From NCBI GenBank assembly GCA_035644395.1, contig DASQOR010000021.1, positions 47,074-111,073 of the forward strand: a DNA stretch of 64,000 bases, read 5' to 3'. Position 1 is the stretch's first letter, and every line of letters starts with the position of its first letter. The DNA comes from JBGPLJ01 sp035644395 (GTDB taxonomy: Bacteria > Pseudomonadota > Gammaproteobacteria > Steroidobacterales > Steroidobacteraceae). Under the pieces are notes generated by a model. The model worked only from the letters and a program-made list of their open reading frames with translations, had not been told where the DNA came from and ran no database searches. This document shows positions 14,489-24,322 of this stretch, one piece after another. The translations under genes were made by a program, and so were the position numbers.

Positions 14489-16925
14489 GTTTCCGACGCA
14501 GGCGCGCGCGGTGGTCATCGGCGGCGGCATCGTCGGCTGCTCGACGGCCTATCACCTCGCGAAGCTCGGCTGGCAGGACACCGTCATCGTCGAGCGTCAC
14601 AAGCTGACGTCGGGATCGACGCACCACGCGGCGGGACTCGTCGGGCAACTGCGTACGAGCGCCAACATCACGCAGATGCTCGGGGCTTCGGTTGCGCTCT
14701 ACAACACGCTCGAGGCAGAGACCGGTCTCGCGAGCGGCTGGCAGATGAACGGCGGCCTCCGGCTGGCGTGCAACGAAGCCCGCTGGATCGAGCTCAGGCG
14801 CCAGGCGACGACCGCGCGTTCGTTCGGTCTCGAGATGCACCTGCTCTCGCCGAAGGAGGCACTCGCACTCTGGCCGATCATGGAAATCGGCGATCTCGTG
14901 GGCGCGGCCTTCCTGCCGACCGACGGCCAGGTGAATCCGTCGGACATCACGCAGTCGCTCGCCAAAGGCGCACGTCAGCGCGGCGTCACGATTCTCGAGG
15001 ACACGGAGGTGACCGGCATCGAGCTCAAGGGCGGCCGCGTCACCGCTGTGCTCACCGCCCGCGGCCGCATCGCCTGCGAAGTCGCCGTGAATTGCGCCGG
15101 CCAGTGGGCGCGACAGGTCGGCGAGCTCGCGGGCGTCAACGTGCCGCTCGTTTCCGTGCAGCACCAGTACCTCATCACCGACACGATTCCCGGCGTCAAG
15201 CGGGGTCTGCCGACGCTGCGCGACCCCGATCGGCTGACCTATTACAAGGAGGAAGTCGGCGGCCTCGTGATGGGCGGCTACGAGCCGGATCCGCTGCCGT
15301 GGGCGGTCGACGGGTTTCCGCAGAATTTCAACTTCCAGCTGCTGCAGCCGGACTGGGACCACTTCCAGCCGATCCTCGAACTCGCGATGGCGCGCGTGCC
15401 GGCGCTCGAGTCCGCCGGCATCAAGGAGCTCATCAACGGGCCCGAGAGTTTCACGCCCGACGGCAATTTCATCCTGGGGCCGGCTCCGGGCATCGCGGGC
15501 TTCTTTGTCGGCGCGGGCTTCAATGCGTTCGGCATTGCATCCGGCGGCGGCGCAGGCAAGGTGCTCGCCGAGTGGATCGTCGGCGGGGAAGCGCCATTCG
15601 ACGTGTGGCCGGTCGACATCCGCAGGTTCGGTGCGCCGCACCGGGACATCGACTGGGTGAGGAAGCGCACGCTCGAGCTCTACGGCAAGCACTACACGAT
15701 CGCATGGCCAGCCGAGGAACATCACAGCGGGCGGCCGCTCCGGCGCTCACCGCTCTACGACCGGCTGAAGGAACAAGGCGCGGTATTCGGCGAGAAGCTC
15801 GGCTGGGAGCGGCCAAACTGGTTTGCGGTTGCGGGCGAAATGGCCGAGGACGAGTACAGTTTCACGCGCCCGAACTGGTTCGACGCCGTGGCCCGTGAGC
15901 ATCGCGCAACCCGCGAGCGGGTCGCGCTCTTCGATCAGACTTCGTTCGCGAAATTCCAGATGCTCGGGCGCGACGCCGGCAAGGCATTGAGCTGGATCGC
16001 GGCGAACGATGTGTTGAAACCGCCAGGTAGTCTCGTGTACACGCAGATGCTGAATGCGAAGGGCGGCATCGAATGCGACCTCACGATCGCGCATCTTGCC
16101 GACGACAGCTTCTACCTCGTGACCGGCACCGGCTTCGCGACGCATGACTTTGACTGGATCACGCGGCAGATTCCGGCGGGGCTCGACGCAACGCTCGTCG
16201 ACGTGACCGCTGCCTATTCGGTGCTCGCGCTGATGGGCCCGGACGCGCGCAGAGTGCTGGAGAAAGTCACGCCCGACGATGTCTCGAACGGCGGCTTTCC
16301 GTTCGGCCGCGGCAGGCGACTGACCCTTGCCGGTGCCACGGTGCTCGCGCTGCGCGTGACCTACGTCGGGGAACTCGGCTGGGAAATCCACGTGCCGGTG
16401 GAATTCGCGGCGCCGGCCTACAGCGCGCTGATGGAGGCGGGCGCGGCATTCGGTATCGTGAATGCGGGTTATCGCGCGATCGAGACCTTGCGCCTCGAGA
16501 AGGGTTATCGCGCCTGGGGCAGCGACATCGGTCCCGACCACAATCCGTTCGAGGCGGGCCTCGGCTGGGCCGTGAAGCTCAAGACGAACCAATCCTTCCT
16601 CGGTCGCGAGGCGCTGGAGAAGCAGCGCGGCTTGCCGCCGAAGAAATGGTTCTGCGGATTCACGGTCGATGATCCGAAAGCCGTGCTGCTGGGGCGCGAG
16701 ACGATCTATCGAAACGGGGAGCGCGTCGGCTGGCTGTCGAGCGGCGGCTTCGGTCACACGGTGCAGAAGGCAATCGGTTTCGGCTACGTCCGTCGCGTCG
16801 AAGGCATCGACCGTGACTACCTGATTTCAGGATCGTATGAACTGGAAGTCGCGACGGAGCGCTTTCCCTGCAAGCTGCATCTCGAGCCCTTGTACGACCC
16901 GAAGATGGAACGCATCAAGGCCTAG
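14481..16925 (+). CDS. FAD-dependent dimethylglycine/sarcosine dehydrogenase-like protein with GcvT domain
   Basis: The 814-residue enzyme has a DAO-type FAD domain first: Rossmann motif VVIGGGIVGCSTAYHLAKLG at 11-30, and GSTHHAAGLVGQLR with His48/His49, where the dimethylglycine dehydrogenase family attaches FAD covalently. A FAO_M linker lies near 375-430. A folate-binding GcvT-type aminomethyltransferase domain spans about 430-800, with RIE-like YRAIETLRLEKGYRAWG near 670. Such proteins oxidatively demethylate N-methylated amines and pass the one-carbon unit to tetrahydrofolate. The start overlaps the kinase-like gene by eight bases. Exact substrate (dimethylglycine, sarcosine or another methylamine) is not decided by sequence. 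Confidence 0.88.
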   Translation: MAEFPTQARAVVIGGGIVGCSTAYHLAKLGWQDTVIVERHKLTSGSTHHAAGLVGQLRTSANITQMLGASVALYNTLEAETGLASGWQMNGGLRLACNEARWIELRRQATTARSFGLEMHLLSPKEALALWPIMEIGDLVGAAFLPTDGQVNPSDITQSLAKGARQRGVTILEDTEVTGIELKGGRVTAVLTARGRIACEVAVNCAGQWARQVGELAGVNVPLVSVQHQYLITDTIPGVKRGLPTLRDPDRLTYYKEEVGGLVMGGYEPDPLPWAVDGFPQNFNFQLLQPDWDHFQPILELAMARVPALESAGIKELINGPESFTPDGNFILGPAPGIAGFFVGAGFNAFGIASGGGAGKVLAEWIVGGEAPFDVWPVDIRRFGAPHRDIDWVRKRTLELYGKHYTIAWPAEEHHSGRPLRRSPLYDRLKEQGAVFGEKLGWERPNWFAVAGEMAEDEYSFTRPNWFDAVAREHRATRERVALFDQTSFAKFQMLGRDAGKALSWIAANDVLKPPGSLVYTQMLNAKGGIECDLTIAHLADDSFYLVTGTGFATHDFDWITRQIPAGLDATLVDVTAAYSVLALMGPDARRVLEKVTPDDVSNGGFPFGRGRRLTLAGATVLALRVTYVGELGWEIHVPVEFAAPAYSALMEAGAAFGIVNAGYRAIETLRLEKGYRAWGSDIGPDHNPFEAGLGWAVKLKTNQSFLGREALEKQRGLPPKKWFCGFTVDDPKAVLLGRETIYRNGERVGWLSSGGFGHTVQKAIGFGYVRRVEGIDRDYLISGSYELEVATERFPCKLHLEPLYDPKMERIKA

Positions 16926-16932
16926 AAAGAGA

Positions 16933-16956
16933 AACGGGGCGCCCGTGCGCCCCGTT
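16933..16956. terminator. Hairpin between convergent genes
   Basis: A perfect 10-base stem AACGGGGCGC / GCGCCCCGTT with loop CCGT lies between the stop codons of two convergent genes, eight bases past the plus-strand stop. There is no U-tract on the plus strand; on the minus strand the following bases are pyrimidine-rich (TCTCTTTCT). A bidirectional terminator is likely. Confidence 0.65.
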
Positions 16957-16986
16957 CCATGTCACTTCGACCGAAAGACGATCGCT

Positions 16987-18552
16987 CTACTGCTTGGCAC
17001 CCGCCGCGGCAAGTGCCGCTTCGGCCTCCGCGATCGCAGCCTGACGCTTGGCGATGACGTCGCCGATCGGCGGGCCCTGGAAACGCCGGTTCTCCAGCGC
17101 AAACCACACGATGGCGGTCAGGATGAGGAACCCGATCGTGACGCGCAGCGCGAGCGCGTTGGGCGGGCTCACGCCGAGCACGAAGATCAGCACCATGGCG
17201 ATGATGGAGAGCACGGCGAAGAGCGAATAGCCGCCCTTGCCGATCGTCCACGGTCCCATCTTCGGCCACTTCGGGCCGCCGTACGTGAAGAGCCCGAGCG
17301 TGATCGGAATGGCGAACGAGAAGAAGAGGAAAATCACGGTGCACGAGACGACAACCGTGTACACGGGCGTGCCGCCCGCTTCCAGCCACTTCGCGCCCCA
17401 GACGAAGAGCACGGCGAGCGCCGATCCCGTCCAGACGGCGACGTTCGGTGTGCGATGCTTCGGCGATACCCTGGCGAGCGCCTTCGAGAAGGGCAGGCCG
17501 CCGTCGCGGGAGAACGCGAAGATCATGCGCGAGGCGGATGTCACCGTCGCAAGACCGCAGAGGATCTGCGCGACGAAGATGACCCAGTAGAGGATCTGCT
17601 TCATCGTGTTCGGCACCTGCTGATCGAGCGCCCAGAAGAACACGTTCCAGCCCTGCTTCGCGGCTTCGTCCATGTTCGGAATCATGAGGACGAAGGCGGC
17701 GAGGAAGAGGTATCCGAATACCGCCGACCAGATGACCGATGAAACGATACCGCGCGGCACCGATATGGCCGCCTGCTTCGTCTCTTCGGACGTGTGAGCG
17801 GATGCGTCGTAGCCTGTGATCGTATAGATGGGCATCAACAGGCCGAGCAGGAACACCCAGCTCCCCGTGGAAGACGGCCAGACGTTGGCGCCTGCTTCGC
17901 CCGAATAGTTGGCGAAGGTCCAGAGGCGCGAGAAGTCATAGCTGTCCGCGTAGATGAGGCACACGACGGCGAGCAGGATCGATCCGCCGAAGATCAGGTA
18001 GCCGGAAAAATCGGTGAGCTTTGCCGTGAGCGCGATCCCGTAGTGATTGATCAGCGCCTGGCCACCCGTGAGGATCGCGAGGAAGGTGATGATCGTCGTC
18101 ATCGAGTCGGTCAGCCCGAACTTTGCTCCAAACGCGCCCATGAAGAAGTAATAGGTGCCGACGTTGATCGCGGCGAGCACCGTGACGAGACCGAGCAGAT
18201 TGAACCAGGCAGTGACCCAGCCCGTGAAACGATTGCCGAGGATCGAGCCCCAGTGATAGAGGCCGCCCGCCGTTGGGTAGGCCGAAGCGATCTGTGCCAT
18301 CGCGACGCCGAAGACCAGCGATATGAAGCAGCCGATCGGCCAGCCGAAGCCAATCGCTGCGCCGCCTGCACCGGAGGTTGCCTGGGCGAGCGAATTGATG
18401 CCGCCCGAGAGGATGCAGATGATGGAAAACGAAATCGCGAAATTCGAGAACCGTCCGAGTCGTCGCGACAGTTCCTGGGCGTAGCCCATGCTATGCAGGA
18501 CCTTGACGTCGTCGTCCATGGCCGCATCGCCCGGTTTGGATGCTGGATTCAT
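16987..18552 (-). CDS. APC-family amino acid / amine permease
   Basis: The 521-residue membrane protein has about twelve hydrophobic segments. It belongs to the amino acid-polyamine-organocation superfamily, closest in feel to the GABA/choline-type eukaryotic-like permeases. It has FSIICILSGGINSLAQA near 38 (first helix), TGYDASAHTSEETKQAA near 250 (the conserved helix 6 loop), and SRDGGLPFSKALARVSPKHRTP near 352 (family loop before helix 9). The start at 18552 has GGGG about nine bases upstream. It is convergent with the flavoprotein gene. Context of amine-oxidising and amine-ligating enzymes suggests uptake of an amine or amino-alcohol; this is inference. Confidence 0.88.
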   Translation of the reverse strand: MNPASKPGDAAMDDDVKVLHSMGYAQELSRRLGRFSNFAISFSIICILSGGINSLAQATSGAGGAAIGFGWPIGCFISLVFGVAMAQIASAYPTAGGLYHWGSILGNRFTGWVTAWFNLLGLVTVLAAINVGTYYFFMGAFGAKFGLTDSMTTIITFLAILTGGQALINHYGIALTAKLTDFSGYLIFGGSILLAVVCLIYADSYDFSRLWTFANYSGEAGANVWPSSTGSWVFLLGLLMPIYTITGYDASAHTSEETKQAAISVPRGIVSSVIWSAVFGYLFLAAFVLMIPNMDEAAKQGWNVFFWALDQQVPNTMKQILYWVIFVAQILCGLATVTSASRMIFAFSRDGGLPFSKALARVSPKHRTPNVAVWTGSALAVLFVWGAKWLEAGGTPVYTVVVSCTVIFLFFSFAIPITLGLFTYGGPKWPKMGPWTIGKGGYSLFAVLSIIAMVLIFVLGVSPPNALALRVTIGFLILTAIVWFALENRRFQGPPIGDVIAKRQAAIAEAEAALAAAGAKQ

Positions 18553-18806
18553 CGCGTGGTACCCCTTTGACTTTATAGATTTATCGTTATGAATCCGTGC
18601 GTTAGCGCAACGGATAATCTCGGGTCGCGGGACAGCATAGGAAGTTAGCGGGGAGTAAGCAATGGCGGCACGGCACCGCACTTGGGGCGACTCCATTCGC
18701 TTGGCCGCAGGGCCGCGACCTGTCATCGCACGATGCCGGGGACGCTTCCGCGCGGTCGCTATAATCGCGCGCGTTTTTTTCGAAGGCTTGTCCCACCGAG
18801 GTCCCC
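18553..18806. other. Divergent intergenic region between permease and first DUF885 gene
   Basis: This 254-base stretch contains promoter elements for both sides: TATAAT at 18760-18765 toward the DUF885 gene, and TTTATA at 18572-18577 (TATAAA on the minus strand) about 20 bases before the permease start. No convincing ORF, RNA gene or repeat is seen in the rest. Confidence 0.5.
18760..18765 (+). promoter_or_regulatory. -10 promoter box for the DUF885 tandem
   Basis: A perfect TATAAT stands out in GC-rich surroundings 41 bases before the start codon of the first DUF885 gene. No TTGACA-like hexamer is found at the right distance, so an activator or another determinant may be needed. Confidence 0.5.
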
Positions 18807-20597
18807 ATGTTGCGTCGACTACTCGTCCTGCTGGCCGCCGCGTACGCCGCCTGGATCGCACCCTGCACGGTCGCCGCTCCAACGCCCGCAACACCGGCCG
18901 CGCAGGTCAATGCTCTCGTCGATCGCTACTTCGAGGAACAGCTGAAGCTGCAACCGGTGAGCGCGACCTATCTCGGCGACGCGCGCTACAACGACAAATA
19001 CACGAATTCGCTCAGCCCGAAGTTCGTCGCCGAGTCCGAAGCCCGCGAGCGCCGCTATCTCAAGGAGATCGAGCGCATCGACCCGTCGAGCCTCGAGGGT
19101 ACCGACCGAATCACCTACGACGTCTTCAAGTACGACCGCGAGTCGGCGCTTGCGGGCGTGCCGTTTCCGGGCGAACTGCTGCCGATCGATCAGTTCAACA
19201 ATCCGGTGTCGAACTTCGCGGTGCTCGGCTCGGGCGACAGCGCGCAGCCGTTCAACACGGTGAAGGACTACGAGAACTTCCTGAAGCGCAGCGACGAGTT
19301 CCTCGTGTTCCTCGACCAGGCGATCGTCAACATGCGCCAAGGCGTCACGAAGGGCGTCGTCGAGCCGAAGATCGTCATGCAGAAGGTGCTGCCGCAGCTC
19401 GATGACCTGGTGACGCCCAGGGTCGAGGACAGCATCTTCTACGGCCCGGTGAAGGCGCTCTCCGCGAAGAACTTCTCCAACTCCGACAACAAGCGCCTCA
19501 AGTCAGCCTACGAGCGTGCCATCAAGGACAAGCTGAACCCGGCGCTCAAGCGCCTCAGCGACTACGTCCGCAACGACTACCTGCCGCATTGCCGCGACAA
19601 CGTCGGCTGGTCGGCGCTGCCGAACGGCAAGGCCTGGTACGACTACACGCTCAGCATCTTCACGACGACGAACATGAGTGCGGAGGAAATCCACCAGCTC
19701 GGGCTTCGCGAAGTCGCGCGCATCCGCGGCGAGATGGAAGAGGTCAGGCGGCAGGTCGGCTTCGACGGCGATCTGCATGCGTTCTTCAGGTTCATGCAGA
19801 CCGATCCACGGTTTCTCTTCAAGTCCGAGGACGACGCGCTCACGCAGTACCGCGCGACGAAGACCAGGGTCGACGGGCTCCTGCCGAAGCTCTTCAAGGA
19901 TTTCCCCAGGGTGGGCTACAACATCAAGCCCGTCGAGGCTTTTCGCGCGGCTTCGTCCGCGGGTGCCTTCTACGAATTCGGATCCGAGGACGGATCACGG
20001 CCGGGGGTCTTCTATCTCAACACCTCGGATCTCGCGCGCGCGCCGATCTACGGCATGGAGACGCTGACGCTGCATGAGGGCGAGCCGGGGCACCACTTCC
20101 AGATCACGATCGCCCAGGGACTCAAGGGTCTTCCGCGCTATCGCCGCTATGCCGGCGGCAGTGCGTACTGGGAAGGCTGGGCGCTCTACTCGGAATCGAT
20201 CGGCAAGGAGCTGGGCCTCTTCACGGATCCGTACCAGTACTACGGGCGGCTCGGCGATGAAATGCTGCGGGCCATGCGCCTCGTCATCGACACGGGCATC
20301 CACGCGAAGGGCTGGACGCGCGAACAGTCGATCGCCTACATGCTCGACAACTCCTCGATGGCTGAAAGCGAGGTGGTGGCCGAGGTCGAGCGTTACATCG
20401 CCTGGCCGGGCCAGGCGACCTCGTACAAGGTCGGCCAGCTGCGCATTCGCGCGATGCGGGACCGCGCGGAAAAGGCGTTCGGGCCCCGCTTCGACGTCAA
20501 GGATTTCCACAGCCAGATCCTGCTCGATGGCGCGCTGCCAATGGATGTGCTCGACGCCAAGGTCGACCGCTGGATCGCGGCGCAATCCAGGGGCTGA
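18807..20597 (+). CDS. DUF885 metallopeptidase-like protein, copy 1
   Basis: The 596-residue protein has a signal peptide (LLVLLAAAYAAWIAPCTVAA) and is otherwise a full-length DUF885 domain. The candidate zinc site is LHEGEPGHHFQ, starting near residue 422, followed by YWEGWALYSE with a Glu at 456. This HE...GHH...E pattern is conserved in the family and suggests a zinc-dependent peptidase, probably acting in the periplasm. GAGG lies six bases before the ATG. It is first of three tandem paralogues and is closely similar to copy 2 along its length, implying local duplication. Substrate unknown. Confidence 0.9.
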   Translation: MLRRLLVLLAAAYAAWIAPCTVAAPTPATPAAQVNALVDRYFEEQLKLQPVSATYLGDARYNDKYTNSLSPKFVAESEARERRYLKEIERIDPSSLEGTDRITYDVFKYDRESALAGVPFPGELLPIDQFNNPVSNFAVLGSGDSAQPFNTVKDYENFLKRSDEFLVFLDQAIVNMRQGVTKGVVEPKIVMQKVLPQLDDLVTPRVEDSIFYGPVKALSAKNFSNSDNKRLKSAYERAIKDKLNPALKRLSDYVRNDYLPHCRDNVGWSALPNGKAWYDYTLSIFTTTNMSAEEIHQLGLREVARIRGEMEEVRRQVGFDGDLHAFFRFMQTDPRFLFKSEDDALTQYRATKTRVDGLLPKLFKDFPRVGYNIKPVEAFRAASSAGAFYEFGSEDGSRPGVFYLNTSDLARAPIYGMETLTLHEGEPGHHFQITIAQGLKGLPRYRRYAGGSAYWEGWALYSESIGKELGLFTDPYQYYGRLGDEMLRAMRLVIDTGIHAKGWTREQSIAYMLDNSSMAESEVVAEVERYIAWPGQATSYKVGQLRIRAMRDRAEKAFGPRFDVKDFHSQILLDGALPMDVLDAKVDRWIAAQSRG

Positions 20598-20657
20598 CAG
20601 CCAGCCCCGCGACAGTTACCTTAAGCGACAGCAACTCCAGACTCGAGGATCCCCAGC

Positions 20658-22439
20658 ATGCGCAAGCCTGCCGCTTTCATCGCGGCCGCATTATTTGCGG
20701 CCGCGCTTTCACAGTTCGCCGTTGCCGCACAGCCGACGGCCGGGGAACGGCTCAACCAGCTCGTCGACCGCTATTTCGAGGAGCTGATCACGCGCCAGCC
20801 GCTCTACGCCACCTACATCGGCGACAACCGCTTCAACGACCGCTATGCGAACTCGATCAGCCCGGCGTTCGTCGCCGAGTCGGAAAAAATCGAGAGCAGC
20901 TACCTGAAGGCATTGCAGGCCATCGACCCGTCGACGCTCTCGGGCACGGACCGCATCACCTACGATGTCTTCAAGTACGACCGCGAGTCGGCGATCGCGG
21001 GGAACCCCTTTCCGGGCGAGCTCCTGCCGATCGACCAGTTCAACAATTCGGTCGGCGACCTGGCCGTGCTCGGCTCCGGCGAAGGCGCGCAGCCTTTCGT
21101 CACGGTGAAGGACTACGAGAACTTCCTCAAACGGAGCGATGAGTTCCTCGTGTTCCTCGACCAGTCGATCACCAACATGCGCATCGGCATCAAGCGCGGC
21201 GTGGTGCAGCCGAAGGTGGTCGCCGGGAAGCTGCTGCCCCAGATTTCCGACCTGATCGCACCGAAGGCCGAGGACAGCATCTTCTACGGGCCCATCCGGA
21301 AGCTGCCGGAAAAGAAGTTCCCGGCCGCGGACAACGAGCGTCTCACGGCGGCGTATCGTGCGCAGATCCTCGACAAGCTGAATCCCTCGCTCACGCGCTT
21401 TCGCGACTTTCTCAAGAATGACTACGTGCCGCATTGCCGCGACACCGTCGGCTGGTCCGCGCTCCCCAATGGCAGGGCCTGGTACGACTACACGCTCAGC
21501 GTTTTCACCACCACCAAGATGAGCGCCGACGAGATTCACGGGCTCGGCCTGAGCGAAGTGAAGCGCATCCACGGCGAGATGGACGGCGTGATGCAGCAGG
21601 TCAAGTTCCAGGGCGACCGCAAGGCATTCTTCAGGTTCATGCAGACCGATCCGCGCTTTCTCTTCAAGTCGCCCGAGGACGCGCTCGCGCAGTTCAATGC
21701 GACGAAGACGAAAGTCGAAGCGCTGCTGCCCAAGCTCTTCCAGGATTTCCCGAAGGCGGACTACCAGATCAAGCCGGTCGAGGCGTTTCGGGCGTCGTCG
21801 TCCGCCGGCGCGTTCTACCAGAGCCCTTCGGAGGACGGATCGCGGCCGGGGGTCTTCTACCTGAACACGACGGATCTCAAGCGCGTGCCGCTCTACGGCA
21901 TGGAGACCCTGTCGCTGCACGAAGCGGAGCCGGGGCACCACTTCCAGGGCTCGATCGCGCAGGAGATCAAGGGCATCCCGCGCTACCGGCGCTTCGGCGG
22001 CGGCAGCGTCTACTGGGAAGGCTGGGCGCTCTACTCGGAATCGCTCGGCAAGGAACTCGGCGTCTTCACGGATCCGTACCAGTACTACGGGCGCCTGAAC
22101 GCCGAAATGCTGCGCGCCATGCGTCTCGTCGTCGACACCGGCATGCATGCCAGGGGCTGGACGCGCGAGCAGGCGATCGCCTACATGCTCGACAACTCGT
22201 CGCTCGCCGGGCCCGAAGTCGTCGCCGAGGTCGAGCGCTACATTGCCTGGCCCGGCCAGGCGACGTCCTACAAGGTCGGGCAGATCCGCATCCGCGCCGC
22301 GCGCACGCGCGCGGAAAAAGCGCTGGGATCGCACTTCAACGTGAAGGAATTCCACAGCCAGGTGCTGCTCGACGGTGCGCTCCCGATGGACGTGCTCGAT
22401 GCGAAGGTCGATCGCTGGATCGCGGCGCAATCGCAGTAA
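20658..22439 (+). CDS. DUF885 metallopeptidase-like protein, copy 2
   Basis: The 593-residue protein has a signal peptide ending near FAVAAQP. Its DUF885 domain carries LHEAEPGHHFQ near 418 and YWEGWALYSES near 450. Long stretches such as GTDRITYDVFKYDRESA, VKDYENFLKRSDEFLVFLDQ and GWSALPNG are identical or nearly so to copy 1, showing recent duplication. It begins 60 bases after copy 1, with GAGGA upstream of the start and no terminator-like hairpin between. Predicted periplasmic peptidase; substrate unknown. Confidence 0.9.
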   Translation: MRKPAAFIAAALFAAALSQFAVAAQPTAGERLNQLVDRYFEELITRQPLYATYIGDNRFNDRYANSISPAFVAESEKIESSYLKALQAIDPSTLSGTDRITYDVFKYDRESAIAGNPFPGELLPIDQFNNSVGDLAVLGSGEGAQPFVTVKDYENFLKRSDEFLVFLDQSITNMRIGIKRGVVQPKVVAGKLLPQISDLIAPKAEDSIFYGPIRKLPEKKFPAADNERLTAAYRAQILDKLNPSLTRFRDFLKNDYVPHCRDTVGWSALPNGRAWYDYTLSVFTTTKMSADEIHGLGLSEVKRIHGEMDGVMQQVKFQGDRKAFFRFMQTDPRFLFKSPEDALAQFNATKTKVEALLPKLFQDFPKADYQIKPVEAFRASSSAGAFYQSPSEDGSRPGVFYLNTTDLKRVPLYGMETLSLHEAEPGHHFQGSIAQEIKGIPRYRRFGGGSVYWEGWALYSESLGKELGVFTDPYQYYGRLNAEMLRAMRLVVDTGMHARGWTREQAIAYMLDNSSLAGPEVVAEVERYIAWPGQATSYKVGQIRIRAARTRAEKALGSHFNVKEFHSQVLLDGALPMDVLDAKVDRWIAAQSQ

Positions 22440-22470
22440 CTCCGGGTACAAGCGACAGGGGAGAGTGGAG

Positions 22471-24294
22471 ATGTCGACCCTTCGATACATGACGTGGATG
22501 GCGGGAGCCGTTGTTGCTGCGGGCCTTGCGGGTTGCGCGGACAAAAGCGCCGATTCAACCGGCGGTCCGGTCGCGCCGGCGGCAGCGGCACAGAGCGCCG
22601 ACCAGCAGCTGACGACGCTGGTCGAGGCCTACTGGGACAAGTACCTCGAGCTCAATCCGCTGCAGGCGACGCTCAACGGCGACTACCGATTCAACAACCG
22701 CCTCGAGAACAATATATCGCCCGAGTACCTCGCGAAGTCGCGCGAACTGGAAAGCGAGTACCTGAAGAAGCTCGGCGCGATCAAGGCGGACCAGCTCGGC
22801 ACGCAGGCGCGCCTCTCCTACGACATCTTCCGGCGCGACCGGATGGAAAACATCGAGGGCTTCTCCTACCAGGCGGAGCTGCTGCCGGTCGACCAGTTCG
22901 GCAACGAGGTGACCTTCTTCGCGCAGCTCTCGGCCACGGGGCTGCATCCGTTCCGCAACGTCAAGGACTACGAGGACTGGCTGAGCCGCGTGCACGACTA
23001 CGTCGCCTGGATCGACCAGTCGATCGTCAACATGCGCGCCGGCGTCAACAAGGACATCGTGCAGCCGCGTGTCCTGATGGAGCGCACCTTGCCGCAGATC
23101 GCGGCCTTGACGGGCGGCGATCCGAAAGCGTCCGTCTACTACAAGGGTATTGCTGCCATGCCGGCCGATGCCAGCGCGGCGGACAGGAAGCGCATCGAGG
23201 AAGCCTTCGAGAAGGCCATCAAGGACGAGATCTGGCCGGCGAACGAGCGCCTCCTCAACTACATCCGCGACGAGTACCTGCCGAAGACGCGGGCGACCGT
23301 CGGGCTCAACGCGTTGCCGATGGGCGATCGCTGGTACGCCTATCGCGCCCGCGTGTTCACGACCACCGACAAGAGCCCGGACGAGATCCACCGCATCGGC
23401 CTTGCCGAAGTCACGCGCATCCGCGGCGAGATGGAAAAGGTGATGGCGCAGACGGGATTCCAGGGAGACTTCAAGGCCTTCCTCGCGATGCTCCGCAGCG
23501 ACCCGCGCTTCTACTATACGAAGCCCGAGGATCTCATCGAAGGTTACCGGGCGCTGAAAGAGCAGGCGACGACCGCTTCGCTTGAACTCTTCAATATCGC
23601 GCCGAAGGCGGATTTTGAAGTTCGCCCGGTGGAAGCCTTCCGCGAGAAGTCCGCCTCGTCCGCCGCGTACCAGCCGGCGACCGAAGACGGCTCACGGCCC
23701 GGCGTCTTTTATGCGAACACCTACGACCTCAAGAGCCGGCCGAAATACCAGATGCAGTCGATCTTCCTGCACGAGGCGATTCCCGGTCATCACTTCCAGC
23801 TGACCATCGCCCAGGAGGTCGGAACGCTCCCGCGCTTCCGCAAGTTCGCCTACTACGGCGCCTACATCGAAGGCTGGGGCCTGTACTCGGAATCACTCGG
23901 CTACGAGATGGGCTTCTACAAGGATCCCTACGATCACTTCGGCGCGTTGTCGGCGGAAATCTGGCGGGCGGCGCGCCTGGTCCTCGACACGGGCCTGCAT
24001 TCGAAGGGCTGGACCCGCGAGAAGGCGATCGAGTACCTGACGGCGAACACCGCCATCGGGCCGAGCGATGCCGTCGCCGAAGTCGAGCGCTACATCGCGA
24101 TTCCGGGCCAGGCGCTCTCGTACAAGATGGGCGAGCTCAAGTTCAAGGAGCTCCGGGCCCGCGCGCAGAAAGCGCAGGGCGCGCGCTTCGACGTCAAGGA
24201 GTTCCACCGCCAGCTCCTCATCGACGGCGCGTTGCCGCTCGATGTGCTCGATGCAAAAATCGATCGCTGGCTCAAGACGCCCGCTGGGGGCTGA
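22471..24294 (+). CDS. DUF885 metallopeptidase-like lipoprotein, copy 3
   Basis: The 607-residue protein starts MSTLRYMTWMAGAVVAAGLAGC, a lipoprotein signal with lipobox LAGC, so it is probably membrane-anchored. The DUF885 domain has LHEAIPGHHFQLTIAQ near 430 and YIEGWGLYSES near 465. It is clearly more diverged from copies 1 and 2 than they are from each other. GGGGAGAGTGGAG precedes the ATG closely. Same operon as copies 1 and 2 (31-base gap). The soluble-plus-anchored mix suggests related enzymes placed in different envelope positions. Confidence 0.9.
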   Translation: MSTLRYMTWMAGAVVAAGLAGCADKSADSTGGPVAPAAAAQSADQQLTTLVEAYWDKYLELNPLQATLNGDYRFNNRLENNISPEYLAKSRELESEYLKKLGAIKADQLGTQARLSYDIFRRDRMENIEGFSYQAELLPVDQFGNEVTFFAQLSATGLHPFRNVKDYEDWLSRVHDYVAWIDQSIVNMRAGVNKDIVQPRVLMERTLPQIAALTGGDPKASVYYKGIAAMPADASAADRKRIEEAFEKAIKDEIWPANERLLNYIRDEYLPKTRATVGLNALPMGDRWYAYRARVFTTTDKSPDEIHRIGLAEVTRIRGEMEKVMAQTGFQGDFKAFLAMLRSDPRFYYTKPEDLIEGYRALKEQATTASLELFNIAPKADFEVRPVEAFREKSASSAAYQPATEDGSRPGVFYANTYDLKSRPKYQMQSIFLHEAIPGHHFQLTIAQEVGTLPRFRKFAYYGAYIEGWGLYSESLGYEMGFYKDPYDHFGALSAEIWRAARLVLDTGLHSKGWTREKAIEYLTANTAIGPSDAVAEVERYIAIPGQALSYKMGELKFKELRARAQKAQGARFDVKEFHRQLLIDGALPLDVLDAKIDRWLKTPAGG

Positions 24295-24322
24295 CGCGCC
24301 CAGAACGCAGGGGTGAAAGACA

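Noticed and set aside
12110..14530. 806-codon open frame on the minus strand opposite the MATE and kinase-like genes
   Set aside because: It is the antisense shadow of two genes with clear family motifs; its translation is rich in His, Arg and Asp with no recognisable domain, as expected in high-GC DNA.
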